Numbered from the stretch's first letter, positions 1 through 7,540 are shown. The stretch: DNA of 64,000 nt from Arthrobacter agilis (GCF_030816075.1 NZ_JAUSXO010000001.1:1922001-1986000); one strand, 5' to 3'. Notes: generated by a model not told the origin, from the letters alone. Made by a program: numbers and translations.

Positions 1-1
1 C

Positions 2-889
2 GAGCAGCACGGCTACCAGGCGATCATGACCGAGAACGTCGTCGAGGCGGGTAAGTGGGGGCCCTTCCCCGCGTGGCTGTACGCGATGGAGACCCTTGGG
101 TACGAGCACCACCAGGTGTACATGAACTCGATGCACGCTCAGGCGTTCGGCAAGGGCGCCCCGCAGTCCCGCGACCGCATGTACGTCGTCTTCTGGAAGA
201 AGGGCAACCAGCGCCCGGACTTCGACAAGCTCCGCCCCTACGCGGAGTGCTCGAAGCACGGCCGGGTGCAGGCGCTGCAGGCGTTCAAGGGGCAGAAGTG
301 GGGGAAGTACCGCACCCAATATCACTGGCGGTGCCCACGGGTGGAGTGCCGCAACGAGATCATCGAGCCTGCAGTCGAGGCAGCGGCAACAGCCATCGAC
401 TGGACGCTCACGGGGAAGCGCATCGGAGACAGGGCGAAGCCTCTCGCCGAGAAGACGCTCGGCCGGATCGTTGACGGGCTGAACCGCTACCCAGCAGCAG
501 ACAACCTGCTCATCACGTACTACGGGAAGTCGAGCCCGGCCACGACCGCGCAGCCGTACTCGACCTTCACCACCCGCGACCGGCACGCCCTGATCGTCCC
601 GCTCCGCCGCAATGGCAAGGCCAAGCCCGCGCTCACCATGCCTTACGACACGTTCGCCGCCGGCGGCAACCACCACTCCCTCGTGGAGTACGACAGCCCC
701 GAAGTCACCGAAGCGCTCATGCGAATGATCCAGCCCCACGAGCAGTCCTGGGGCATGGCATTCCCGCGGGACTACACGATCCTCGGCACGATGAAGGAAC
801 GCACCATGCAGGCAGGCAACGCTGTCACCCCTCCGGCGGCCCGGGACCTCGTCGGAATCGTCTCCGAGTCACTGGCAGTTTCAGCATGA
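2..889 (+). CDS. C5-cytosine DNA methyltransferase, C-terminal part (runs off left edge)
   Basis: Transfers a methyl group from S-adenosylmethionine to cytosine C5 in DNA. The frame is open to the first bases of the window, so the gene starts upstream; the internal ATG at 26 is not its start. Visible family motifs are ENV (motif VI) near the left edge, QSRDRMYVV (motif VIII) and GNAVTPPAARD (motif X) at the C-terminus. The PCQ catalytic motif and the SAM-binding motif must lie outside the window. A Cys/His-rich stretch between VIII and X (CSKHG, later CPRVEC) is probably part of the target-recognition region. It overlaps the next methyltransferase by ATGA. Likely role: protection of phage DNA from host restriction, or an orphan phage methylase. 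Confidence 0.85.
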   Translation, partial: EQHGYQAIMTENVVEAGKWGPFPAWLYAMETLGYEHHQVYMNSMHAQAFGKGAPQSRDRMYVVFWKKGNQRPDFDKLRPYAECSKHGRVQALQAFKGQKWGKYRTQYHWRCPRVECRNEIIEPAVEAAATAIDWTLTGKRIGDRAKPLAEKTLGRIVDGLNRYPAADNLLITYYGKSSPATTAQPYSTFTTRDRHALIVPLRRNGKAKPALTMPYDTFAAGGNHHSLVEYDSPEVTEALMRMIQPHEQSWGMAFPRDYTILGTMKERTMQAGNAVTPPAARDLVGIVSESLAVSA

Positions 890-1638
890 AGCCCTACTAC
901 CAGGACGAGTCGATCGAGCTGTACCTCGGCGATTGCCGCGACGTCCTGCCCGGCATGAGTGCCGACATGGTCCTCGCTGACCCTCCGTACGGTGACACGT
1001 CGTTGGAGTGGGATCACTGGCCCGAAGGGTGGGTGCAAGCTGTCCAGGGCGCCCTGCCGGACGACGCGTCGCTGTGGTGCTTCGGCTCAATGCGAATGCA
1101 CCTTGACCGCCGGAGTGACTTCGCCGCGTGGACGTACGGGCAGGAGCTGATCTGGGAGAAACACAACGGGTCCGGCTTCCACGCCGACCGATTTAAGCGC
1201 GTCCACGAGATCGCCCTGCACTGGTACCGGGGATCGTGGGGCGACGTCTACAAAGACCCGCAGTACACCAACGACGCCCGGGCGCGCACCGTCCGCCGGA
1301 AGACGCGACCAACCCACACCGGAAACATCGAGGCCAGCAGCTACACCTCAGAGGATGGAGGGCCCCGGCTCGTCCGCTCGGTCCTCCAGGTGCGGTCGAT
1401 GCACGGCAAAGCAATCCACCCAACCGAGAAGCCCCTCGGCATCCTCGACCCGATCATCCGCTACTCCTGCCCACCCGGCGGGATAGTCCTCGATCCCACC
1501 GCAGGCTCCGGCTCAACCGGGATGGCGGCCCGCATGTCGGGCCGGAGGGCGATCCTCATCGAAGGCCGCGAGGACTACTGCGAAGCGGCCGCTCAGCGCT
1601 TCACGCAGGCCGAACTGACCTTCGACGCAGCTGTATAG
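886..1638 (+). CDS. Site-specific DNA methyltransferase (N4-cytosine/N6-adenine type)
   Basis: SAM-dependent methyltransferase of 250 residues acting on an exocyclic amino group in DNA. The catalytic DPPY motif is at residues 32-35, and the SAM-binding region DPTAGSGST follows HPTEKP near the C-terminus. The order DPPY, target-recognition region, SAM motif is that of class beta enzymes. The ATG overlaps the stop of the upstream C5 methyltransferase (ATGA), so the two are translationally coupled. No cognate restriction endonuclease is seen nearby. The base methylated cannot be told from these motifs. Confidence 0.9.
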   Translation: MKPYYQDESIELYLGDCRDVLPGMSADMVLADPPYGDTSLEWDHWPEGWVQAVQGALPDDASLWCFGSMRMHLDRRSDFAAWTYGQELIWEKHNGSGFHADRFKRVHEIALHWYRGSWGDVYKDPQYTNDARARTVRRKTRPTHTGNIEASSYTSEDGGPRLVRSVLQVRSMHGKAIHPTEKPLGILDPIIRYSCPPGGIVLDPTAGSGSTGMAARMSGRRAILIEGREDYCEAAAQRFTQAELTFDAAV

Positions 1639-1690
1639 CTCTGCCCTCGCTCATTCCATATAGAATCACCGAACCCAGAAAGGAGGCATC

Positions 1691-3265
1691 GTGAGCTTCC
1701 TCAAGAGCGTCAAGCAGAAGTACGGGGACCCGGTCGGCGATGACGGGCAACCCGCAGCGACCGTCCACCAACTCCTCACCCTCGACGGGGCGACCCCCTA
1801 CGCCCTCGCCGCACTCAACCGCGAATGCGCGAACGTCACCACCGCCCCCGAAGGCACCCGCAACCACGCCCTCAACCGGGCCGCATTCAGCCTCTCCCAA
1901 CTCGTCGCCGGCGGCGAACTCCCCCACCAAACCGTCCACGACCAACTCACCCAAGCCGCCCTCGGCTGCGGGCTCCCCCGCGACGAAATCACCGCCACCC
2001 TCAACTCCGGACTCGGCGCAGGAGCAGAACACCCCCGCCAGGCACCACCGCCCATGCTCCTCCCCGAGACGACCACCATCACCGCACCCACGATCGCCGA
2101 GAAGCCAGCAGGGCTCGAGGAACGCGTCCAAGGCGACGGGGACCTCACCGACGCCGACCGCGCCTACCTCCTCCAACTCCAACGCCACCAGGCAGTACAG
2201 CAAGAAGTCGAACGGGAACGGGCACGCAGGGAAGCGCGGCAGATCCTCGACGCCGAGGAGAACCTCAAGAGCTTCCGTGTCCCACCCTCGAGGCCCACAC
2301 TCACCGCGGAACTCCTCATCGCGGATCCGCCGCTGGACTACGCCGTCGACCAGCTGCTTCCCATGGGCGGCAACGTCCTGCTTACCGCGCAGTTCAAGAC
2401 CGGCAAGTCCACCACCATCAACAACCTCGCCAAGTCTTTCGCCGACCAGATCGACTTCCTCGGCAAGTACGCGGTGCACCCCGACAGCGGCCGCACCGCG
2501 ATCTTCAACTACGAGGTCGACGACCGGCTCTACCGGAAGTGGTTGCGGGAGCTCAACGTCGACAACACCGACATGGTGTCCCTGCTCAACCTCCGCGGCT
2601 TCCGCATGCCCGTCACCGTCAAATACGTCGAGGACTGGATCGTCGGATGGCTCGCCGAGCACGAGATCACGAACTGGATCGTGGACCCCTTCGCCCGAGC
2701 CTTCACCGGTGTCTCGGAGAACGACAACACCGAGGTCGGCAGGTTCCTCGACACCCTCGACGTCATCAAGAACCGGGCCGGCGTCCAGAACCTCATCCTC
2801 CCCACCCACACAGGCAGGGAGAAAGCCGAGCAGGGCGAAGAAAGGGCCCGCGGCGCCACCCGCCTGGACGACTGGGCCGACGTCCGCTGGTTCCTCACCA
2901 AGGACGAAGCCGACATCCGGTACTTCCGTGCGACCGGCCGTGACGTCGACGTCGAGGAGCAGATGCTCTCGTACGACGAGGAGACCCGCTGGCAGACCAT
3001 CGGCGGCGGCGACCGTGCCTGGGAGAAGACGAAGCGCGGCGCCCAGGTCGTCGTCGGACACGTGCAGAACAACCCCGGCTGCTCGCGTGCAGCGATCTAC
3101 GGGGCGCTCCGGGCCTCCGGCTACAAGGGCAAGGAAGAGTCCCTCCAAGGGCACATTGACGCCGCCGTGTTCGAGCACAAGGTCACCGAGATCGCCCCCT
3201 CCGGGCCGGGCAAGGGGTACATCTACCTGCCCCTCGGAGTGACCGTTCTAGGGGCTCCAGCATGA
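1691..3265 (+). CDS. RecA/RepA-family ATPase, probable phage replicative helicase or primase-helicase
   Basis: A 524-residue protein with a P-loop (AQFKTGKSTT, about residue 233-242) and a Walker B-like strand (NWIVDPFARAF, about residue 327), the RepA/DnaB-like AAA_25 arrangement. An N-terminal region of about 220 residues resembles no domain I recognise. The C-terminal 70 residues look like a winged helix (GCSRAAIYGALRASGYKG). Start is GTG with a strong ribosome site (AGGAGG six bases upstream). It probably unwinds or loads at the phage origin. The stop overlaps the next ATG (ATGA). Confidence 0.75.
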   Translation: MSFLKSVKQKYGDPVGDDGQPAATVHQLLTLDGATPYALAALNRECANVTTAPEGTRNHALNRAAFSLSQLVAGGELPHQTVHDQLTQAALGCGLPRDEITATLNSGLGAGAEHPRQAPPPMLLPETTTITAPTIAEKPAGLEERVQGDGDLTDADRAYLLQLQRHQAVQQEVERERARREARQILDAEENLKSFRVPPSRPTLTAELLIADPPLDYAVDQLLPMGGNVLLTAQFKTGKSTTINNLAKSFADQIDFLGKYAVHPDSGRTAIFNYEVDDRLYRKWLRELNVDNTDMVSLLNLRGFRMPVTVKYVEDWIVGWLAEHEITNWIVDPFARAFTGVSENDNTEVGRFLDTLDVIKNRAGVQNLILPTHTGREKAEQGEERARGATRLDDWADVRWFLTKDEADIRYFRATGRDVDVEEQMLSYDEETRWQTIGGGDRAWEKTKRGAQVVVGHVQNNPGCSRAAIYGALRASGYKGKEESLQGHIDAAVFEHKVTEIAPSGPGKGYIYLPLGVTVLGAPA

Positions 3266-3843
3266 ACAACCCGTTCTCAGCGCCCGCACCCACTACCTCT
3301 TCCCCTACATCTAGGGGCGGGAGGAGGTCGGAGGAGGTCAGGAGGAGGTTAGGAGGAGGTCAGGAGGAACCCACCTCCCCCCGACCTTTAGGGAGGGGGG
3401 TGGTAGGTACTGGTGGCCAAACCCAGCCCGCACTCTTCGCAGCACCCACACCGCCAGCCGCGACCACCACGAAAACCCGACGGCGCCAACCACTCAACGC
3501 CTGGGCACACACCACAACCACCGGCCAATGCCCCACCTGTGGCAAGCCCACCCTCAACGCCCTCGAAGACACCCGCACCCTCATCCCCAACACCGCCGAC
3601 CCCCACACCCTCACCAGCACCGACGAACTCACCGCCCTCCTGGCCGGCAGACACACCTACGACTACGACACCCGCAACCGCACACTCCAACGCCGCACCA
3701 TCCACCACATTCGCGGACACCCACCCGAACACGACACCCACCCAGTCGTCCCCCAACACCACTGCACCAACACCCTCGGAACACCACTCCCACCCACACC
3801 ACCAACCAAGGAGACCAGCACCAATGACACCCCACCCTTCTAG
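3262..3843 (+). CDS. Hypothetical phage protein with CPTC zinc-ribbon-like region
   Basis: A 193-residue protein, not recognised. The N-terminal third is low-complexity Arg/Glu/Gly and Pro, encoded by a repeated GGAGGAGGT DNA tract. The middle holds CPTCGK and the C-terminal part HHCTN, which could form a single zinc site. Composition is very rich in Thr, Pro and His because codons are ACC/CCC/CAC heavy, unlike the genes on either side. Its ATG overlaps the stop of the ATPase and its end overlaps the next gene by 20 bases. It is likely part of the replication operon. Confidence 0.6.
   Translation: MNNPFSAPAPTTSSPTSRGGRRSEEVRRRLGGGQEEPTSPRPLGRGVVGTGGQTQPALFAAPTPPAATTTKTRRRQPLNAWAHTTTTGQCPTCGKPTLNALEDTRTLIPNTADPHTLTSTDELTALLAGRHTYDYDTRNRTLQRRTIHHIRGHPPEHDTHPVVPQHHCTNTLGTPLPPTPPTKETSTNDTPPF
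3316..3367 (+). repeat. Tandem Shine-Dalgarno-like repeat tract (GGAGGAGGT units)
   Basis: Four to five imperfect 10-11 base units built on GGAGGAGGT(C/T) stand in tandem inside the 3262-3843 gene. Each contains the core AGGAGGT that matches the anti-Shine-Dalgarno end of 16S rRNA. Directly downstream a C-rich arm (CCACCTCCCC) can pair with any of the units or with a following G-rich arm. Confidence 0.8.
3371..3402 (+). promoter_or_regulatory. Strong intragenic hairpin next to the SD-like repeats
   Basis: CCACCTCCCCCC pairs with GGAGGGGGGTGG across a short GACCTTTA-containing loop, with one G-U pair and one mismatch. It lies inside a coding sequence. Because CCACCTCC is also complementary to GGAGGT, it could sequester the repeat units. 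A regulatory role is inference. Confidence 0.4.
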
Positions 3844-4165
3844 CCCAACCACGCTCTACCTGGCCGGACCGATGTCCGGGCTTCCCGACTTCAACTACCC
3901 GGCCTTCCACGAAGCAGCGGCCAAGCTCCGCGCAGCCGGCTACACCGTTTTGAACCCGGCCGAGAACCCGAAACCGGAGCCTGAGACGTGGCAGGGGTAC
4001 ATGCGCCTCGCCATCGCTCAGCTCATTCAGGCGGACGGCATCGCACTGTTGCCCGGCTGGGAGGTCAGCCGCGGCGCCATGGTCGAGTACACGCTCGCTG
4101 TCGACCTCGAGCTCGACAACAAGCTCGCCTCCGACTGGCTCCACCACGCGAAGCTGGTGGCCTGA
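3824..4165 (+). CDS. DUF4406 domain protein (nucleoside 2-deoxyribosyltransferase-like fold)
   Basis: 113 residues with the typical start YLAGPMSGLPDFNYPAF followed by AAGYTVLNPAE, and later GIALLPGWEVSRGAMVEYTLA. This matches the DUF4406 family of phage and bacterial proteins related to nucleoside 2-deoxyribosyltransferases. Enzymatic activity is unproven for the family. The ATG at 3824 is chosen because of AAGGAG upstream and because the longer in-frame extension to 3413 is a Pro/Thr/Ser shadow of the overlapping gene. TGATG joins it to the next gene. Confidence 0.85.
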   Translation: MTPHPSSPTTLYLAGPMSGLPDFNYPAFHEAAAKLRAAGYTVLNPAENPKPEPETWQGYMRLAIAQLIQADGIALLPGWEVSRGAMVEYTLAVDLELDNKLASDWLHHAKLVA

Positions 4166-4581
4166 TGCCCGGCTACCAGTACGGCGCCCCACGTCGCCCA
4201 GCAGTCCGCCTCGTCATCACCCCGGAGATGGAAGCGCAGATCGAGAAGGAGATCGGTGCCACCGAGCCGCGGAAGCGTGCCGCGTCGAAGGCGAGCGACC
4301 GCGGCCTCAAAACCACCCGCGCCCCGAGGAGCGACCGCCACCCCTGCGGGACGCGTGGAGCGTACTTCCGGCACATGCGCTCCAACGAACGCCCCTGTGA
4401 GCCGTGCACCATCGCCAACCGGGAGTACCGGGCGGCCTCGAAGGCGAGCCGCAGGAAACCCAGGGAACTGAAGCCCTGCGGGACCACTGCCGCCTACCAG
4501 CGTCACCTCGTGCGCGGCGAGAAGCCATGCGAGCCGTGCGCAGAGGCGAACCGCGTGCGACTCAGGAAGGCCGTCGCATGA
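4165..4581 (+). CDS. Phage protein with two CGTxxAYxRH/CExC repeats
   Basis: 138 residues. It contains two copies of a roughly 28-residue Cys/His motif: HPCGTRGAYFRHMRSNERPC followed by EPCTIAN, and KPCGTTAAYQRHLVRGEKPC followed by EPCAEAN. Three cysteines and a His per copy suggest zinc binding. Basic residues around the copies suggest nucleic-acid contact. The start codon overlaps the previous stop (TGATG). The same motif in degenerate form opens the terminase small subunit at 7541. Function unknown. Confidence 0.75.
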   Translation: MPGYQYGAPRRPAVRLVITPEMEAQIEKEIGATEPRKRAASKASDRGLKTTRAPRSDRHPCGTRGAYFRHMRSNERPCEPCTIANREYRAASKASRRKPRELKPCGTTAAYQRHLVRGEKPCEPCAEANRVRLRKAVA

Positions 4582-4943
4582 CCACGTACCACCGGCAGAA
4601 GGGCGCCAGCTTCGAGCGTGGCGTCGCCGACTACCTGCGGGACACCGTGGACGACCGGATCGACAGGCGACCGAAGAACGGGGCGAAGGACCGCGGCGAC
4701 ATCGGCGGCGTCCGAATCCACGGGCAGAAGCTCGTCCTCGAGTGCAAGAACACCGCGAAGATCAGCCTCGGCACCTGGGCGGCCGAAGCCGAAACCGAAC
4801 GAGGCAACGACGACGCACTTGCCGGACTCATCGTCCACAAACGCCACGGGAAGGGGAAGCCGCAGGACCAGTGGGTCACCCTCACCGTCGGCGACCTCGC
4901 CGCCATTCTCAACGGCAACCGCGACCACCTCGAAGGAATCTGA
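4578..4943 (+). CDS. Holliday-junction resolvase-like nuclease (Hjc/PD-(D/E)XK type)
   Basis: 121 residues with the PD-(D/E)XK nuclease pattern: KGASFERGVADYL (conserved Glu in helix 1), KDRGDIGGV (catalytic Asp) and KLVLECKNT (catalytic E-x-K). This spacing and small size fit archaeal-Hjc-type resolvases common in actinophages. It would cut branched replication or recombination intermediates before packaging. The start overlaps the previous stop (ATGA) and the stop overlaps the next start (TGATG). Confidence 0.75.
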   Translation: MTTYHRQKGASFERGVADYLRDTVDDRIDRRPKNGAKDRGDIGGVRIHGQKLVLECKNTAKISLGTWAAEAETERGNDDALAGLIVHKRHGKGKPQDQWVTLTVGDLAAILNGNRDHLEGI

Positions 4944-5161
4944 TGCCACTCAACCCCATCCCCCACACAAACACCTGCAAGCGGGGGTGCTGCTGGACCC
5001 CCTACGGGACGTGTGGGAGGCAGCGCACCTGCAGCCACCACAAGCAGGAGGACGACCAGCGGGCAGCCAGGGAGGCCCGCGCTTCGCTCGCGAGGGAAGC
5101 AGAGAACTTGGCGAACCTGCGAGCCGGGAACCGGAACGGGGCCCGAGCATGGACGCCCTGA
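4943..5161 (+). CDS. Small Cys-rich phage protein
   Basis: 72 residues with an N-terminal cluster TCKRGCCWTPYGTCGRQRTC followed by SHHK, probably a small zinc-binding fold, and then an Arg/Glu/Ala-rich helix. It overlaps the previous gene by TGATG and the next by 13 bases, so it sits in the same operon. No function is recognised. Confidence 0.65.
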   Translation: MPLNPIPHTNTCKRGCCWTPYGTCGRQRTCSHHKQEDDQRAAREARASLAREAENLANLRAGNRNGARAWTP

Positions 5162-5799
5162 CCGAGGTGCACTCCAACGTGCACCAGCTCACCCGTGAAC
5201 ACACCCGCCGACACAAGGCCATGTACCGCGTCGACGGCGAGCTCATCACCGAGGACGTGCACGGCACCGTCCCATCCCTCCTCGACCAGCTCAGGAAGTG
5301 CATCGGGGCATCCGCCGGCGGCAACACCGGCGGCGCTGCGACCGCTGGGCTGCCCCTCGACGTGTCGGCCCTGAACCTCCTCGAGGAGATCAAAGGGAAG
5401 TGCGCGGAGAGGTACCAGACCTGGGCAGGTGTCGCCCGCGTCCCCACGTCCGACGTCGAGGGGAACCTCCGGCGATGGGTGGCTCATCTCTTGTCCGCCG
5501 GCGATAAGGACGTCGAGGACGCCAGGCTCGCAACGGCGGGCTGGGTGTCAGCTATCCTCGCGATCGTTCACCCTCAACGGTCCACCGAGATCGTCGGCGC
5601 CTGCCCGCACTGCGGCTGGGCGAAGCAGGAGGTCGTCGTGGACGGCGAGACGAAGATCTGCTCGGTCCTCATCGCGGTTGGGGGGACGGTGACGTGCCAG
5701 TCATGTGCCGCCCAGTGGGAGGGTGAGCAGCTGCACTGGCTGCGCGATGCCATGAGCGCCAAGGTGCAGGAGAACGATCGACCCAGCGTTGTTGCGTGA
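5149..5799 (+). CDS. Hypothetical phage protein with C-terminal zinc ribbon
   Basis: 216 residues. The N-terminal half is helical (VHSNVHQLTREHTRRHKAMY) and the C-terminal part holds CPHCGW and CQSCAAQW, a four-Cys zinc ribbon. ATG at 5149 is preferred over upstream in-frame codons, which overlap the previous gene out of phase. It is the last gene before the 5880 terminator and therefore probably ends the early operon. It resembles uncharacterised actinophage proteins; no activity can be assigned. Confidence 0.7.
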   Translation: MDALTEVHSNVHQLTREHTRRHKAMYRVDGELITEDVHGTVPSLLDQLRKCIGASAGGNTGGAATAGLPLDVSALNLLEEIKGKCAERYQTWAGVARVPTSDVEGNLRRWVAHLLSAGDKDVEDARLATAGWVSAILAIVHPQRSTEIVGACPHCGWAKQEVVVDGETKICSVLIAVGGTVTCQSCAAQWEGEQLHWLRDAMSAKVQENDRPSVVA

Positions 5800-5879
5800 C
5801 CTGCGTCATTCTGCATAGAATGATCTTGCGCTACCGAAGTGTCTGAATTTTCGGTCGCTGTAGTCTCCTGAATGAGAGG

Positions 5880-5917
5880 CCCGGCACCTGTCCCCCCACA
5901 CGGTGCCGGGCTTCTTC
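5880..5917 (+). terminator. Rho-independent terminator of the early operon
   Basis: A perfect 9-bp stem, CCCGGCACC (5880-5888) with GGTGCCGGG (5902-5910), is followed by CTTCTT. It lies 80 bases after the last early gene. Confidence 0.85.
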
Positions 5918-5932
5918 CATGCAGGGAGCCAT

Positions 5933-6002
5933 GGGGATGTAGCTCAATGGCAGAGCTTGAACTTGGCGCCAAGTGATGCAGGTTCGATTCCTGCCGTTCC
6001 TA
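5933..6002 (+). tRNA. tRNA-like element with aberrant anticodon arm
   Basis: The acceptor GGGGATG can pair with CGTTCCT (three G-U pairs), the D-arm GCTC/GAGC is perfect, and the T-arm GCAGG-TTCGATT-CCTGC is canonical. The region where the anticodon arm should be is a 14-base palindrome (ACTTGGCGCCAAGT) that folds as 5 bp with a 4-base loop, so no 7-base anticodon loop forms. An alternative perfect partner for GGGGAT is ATCCCC at 6007-6012, followed by ACCA. It may be a degenerate phage tRNA or a tRNA mimic. Confidence 0.4.
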
Positions 6003-6016
6003 CTCAATCCCCACCA

Positions 6017-6287
6017 CCGCTGGTTCCTGCTCGTCAGGCTAAGTGCGTGGGTATCTCGTCACGGCCAGCTAGAGCGCCCGCCCCACTCGTCCAGGGCAGC
6101 TCGAGGCACAAGCCGGACGCAACACCGGGCAACCGCCTCAGACCTGCGGCTGATACAGGCAGAGGCTCCAACACTTCACAGATCACGCCCGGGCAGAGTG
6201 TTCGCTACCTATTGCCGTTCGGGGTGAACGGCCCGTGTCAGGGGCCACCTGGTTGGCTGCTCGTCGGGAGACGCCAGCACCCACCAG
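6017..6287. other. Non-coding gap between tRNA-like element and membrane-protein gene
   Basis: No reading frame here has a ribosome site or protein-like composition. The stretch separates the early operon from the packaging module. I see no repeats or clear promoter. Confidence 0.5.
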
Positions 6288-6521
6288 CTACCTGATCAGC
6301 ATGCCCGTCGGATCCGCGTTCAACACGACGCGGTCGACCTTCCGGTTGATCAGACGCACAATCACCACGATGAGCCACAGGCCACCGGTGACGATGCTCA
6401 GCAGGATGTTCCAGAACCAGCCGATGCGACGCTTCTTCGCCATCACGGCCTGAGTATTCGTGCGGGATTCAACGGCGTAACCGCGGCGAACATAGTCGGC
6501 GACAGCAGCATCCAGTGTCAT
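6288..6521 (-). CDS. Small membrane protein (77 aa), only minus-strand gene of the phage core
   Basis: 77 residues: a soluble N-terminus with VADYVRRGYAVESRTNTQAV, then KKRRIGWFWNILLSIVTGGL and WLIVVIVRLI, which form one or two membrane segments, and a short tail. Similar short proteins (degenerate YVRRGYxVES-TQA pattern plus hydrophobic hairpin) are common in actinobacteria and their phages. The ATG at 6521 has GAAGGA seven bases upstream; the longer upstream frame lacks protein character. It is divergent from the packaging genes, so it may be expressed in the lysogen. Function unknown. Confidence 0.7.
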   Translation of the reverse strand: MTLDAAVADYVRRGYAVESRTNTQAVMAKKRRIGWFWNILLSIVTGGLWLIVVIVRLINRKVDRVVLNADPTGMLIR

Positions 6522-6595
6522 TGCATTCCTTCGGTAGAGACCAGTGCACCAAGAGTAAGCCGGGGCACTGACGGACGGATAGGCGGAGGCGAACC

Positions 6596-6709
6596 ATGCG
6601 GCCCTGCACTGCGGACTACTGCCCCAACGTGGGGGAAGCGAACGGGCTGTGTGCTGAGTGCCGGCAGGAACGATCGAAGGCCCGCCCCGTACAGGGGCAG
6701 GGCCGATGA
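6596..6709 (+). CDS. 37-residue Cys-rich protein coupled to HNH gene
   Basis: A short gene with four cysteines (PCTADYC and LCAEC) that could bind one zinc ion. It has GGAGG eight bases upstream of the ATG and ends with ATGA, sharing bases with the HNH start. That coupling supports real translation despite the small size. Confidence 0.55.
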   Translation: MRPCTADYCPNVGEANGLCAECRQERSKARPVQGQGR

Positions 6710-6975
6710 CGTCGAGCATCCGCAACGGCAAGGGACACAGGGCGTACAGGCGGAAGCAGCAACGCCTCCGACGTGAAGGCCGCGACTGTGCCTGGTGTGG
6801 GAAGCCCATCGACTACACGCTCCCAGCCACACACGCCATGTCATTCACCGCTGACCACCCGGACGCGGTGAACAACGGCGGTCACCTGTACGCACAGGAC
6901 CTCGACCCCATGCACCGCCGCTGCAACAGCATCAAGTCCGACAGTGCAGCACCGACCATCCGCCCACCAGGATAA
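6706..6975 (+). CDS. HNH endonuclease (packaging-associated)
   Basis: 89 residues with CAWCGKPID, then FTADHPDAVNNGGHLY and MHRRCNSIKSD, the His-Asn-His nuclease core with two structural CxxC-like zinc knuckles. HNH proteins next to terminase genes are required for DNA cutting and packaging in HK97-type phages. The ATG at 6706 is chosen because it overlaps the preceding stop; the upstream in-frame ATG at 6658 lies inside the previous gene. Confidence 0.85.
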   Translation: MTSSIRNGKGHRAYRRKQQRLRREGRDCAWCGKPIDYTLPATHAMSFTADHPDAVNNGGHLYAQDLDPMHRRCNSIKSDSAAPTIRPPG

Positions 6976-6985
6976 GGACACGACC

Positions 6986-7408
6986 GTGGACAAGACACTG
7001 GTATTCGCAGGCAACAAGCGCGCAGGCGTATGGGCCGCGAAGGAATCCGGCCTCGAGCCTGGCACCTACGAGTACGTGGGCAGCGCAGCCAAGCTCAGGG
7101 GTAGGAGCACAGGCGCCCTGCCTCGCCTCATCGATGACAGCTTCGACCAGCACCCGCAGCACACGGCGATCACTGAGTCCCTCGGGTACTCAGACGCCAC
7201 AGCCAAGCCGCCAGCTGTACCCGACGTAGAGCCAGCACCTGACACGGTCGAGGTCATGATCCTCGGGTACAGGCGAGAAGACGCAGAGCACGAAGCCCGA
7301 CTCGGTGCAGCAGAGAAGGCAGAGCACGTAGGGAAGCTGCTCAGCATCAGACCCACAGTGCACGACGGCATGAGCGCCGACTTCTACACCTTCTCCACCA
7401 AGCACTAG
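6986..7408 (+). CDS. Hypothetical phage protein
   Basis: 140 residues starting at GTG 6986, with AAGGA nine bases upstream. No domain is recognised. It opens VDKTLVFAGNKRAGVWAAKE and ends in a mixed alpha/beta tail (VHDGMSADFYTFSTKH). The central PAVPDVEPAPD stretch is a likely linker. It lies between the HNH gene and the terminase. Confidence 0.6.
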   Translation: MDKTLVFAGNKRAGVWAAKESGLEPGTYEYVGSAAKLRGRSTGALPRLIDDSFDQHPQHTAITESLGYSDATAKPPAVPDVEPAPDTVEVMILGYRREDAEHEARLGAAEKAEHVGKLLSIRPTVHDGMSADFYTFSTKH

Positions 7409-7540
7409 CGAACAGACCCCGGGGGTACCCCCCAACCCCCGATCTCCTGCCTACTTCCCGCCTGCTCGTGGCATTTTTTCCTGCGCACCATTTCGTGTTT
7501 TCGCACCATTTGAGAGGCGCCCACTACCGAGGAGGTCCTG
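7409..7540 (+). other. Pre-terminase intergenic region, candidate cos/packaging site
   Basis: The 132-base gap holds a GC palindrome (GGGGGTACCCCC) followed by CCAACCCCC, and a direct repeat GCACCATTT (CGCACCATTTCG, TTTTCGCACCATTTGA). The position just upstream of the terminase small subunit, next to an HNH gene, is where cos sites usually lie. The assignment rests on position only. AGGAGG at the end is the terminase ribosome site. Confidence 0.35.

Noticed and set aside
1601-3178. 525-codon open frame on the minus strand
   Set aside because: It is antisense to the intact RepA-type ATPase with its own ribosome site and motifs, and shows the Val/Gly/Glu-rich composition usual for antisense frames in high-GC DNA.
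3316-3367. CRISPR-like repeat array
   Set aside because: Units are 10-11 bases, contiguous and without spacers; no cas genes are present.
5903-6295. 130-codon plus-strand open frame
   Set aside because: It runs through the terminator and tRNA-like element, has no ribosome site and no protein-like composition.
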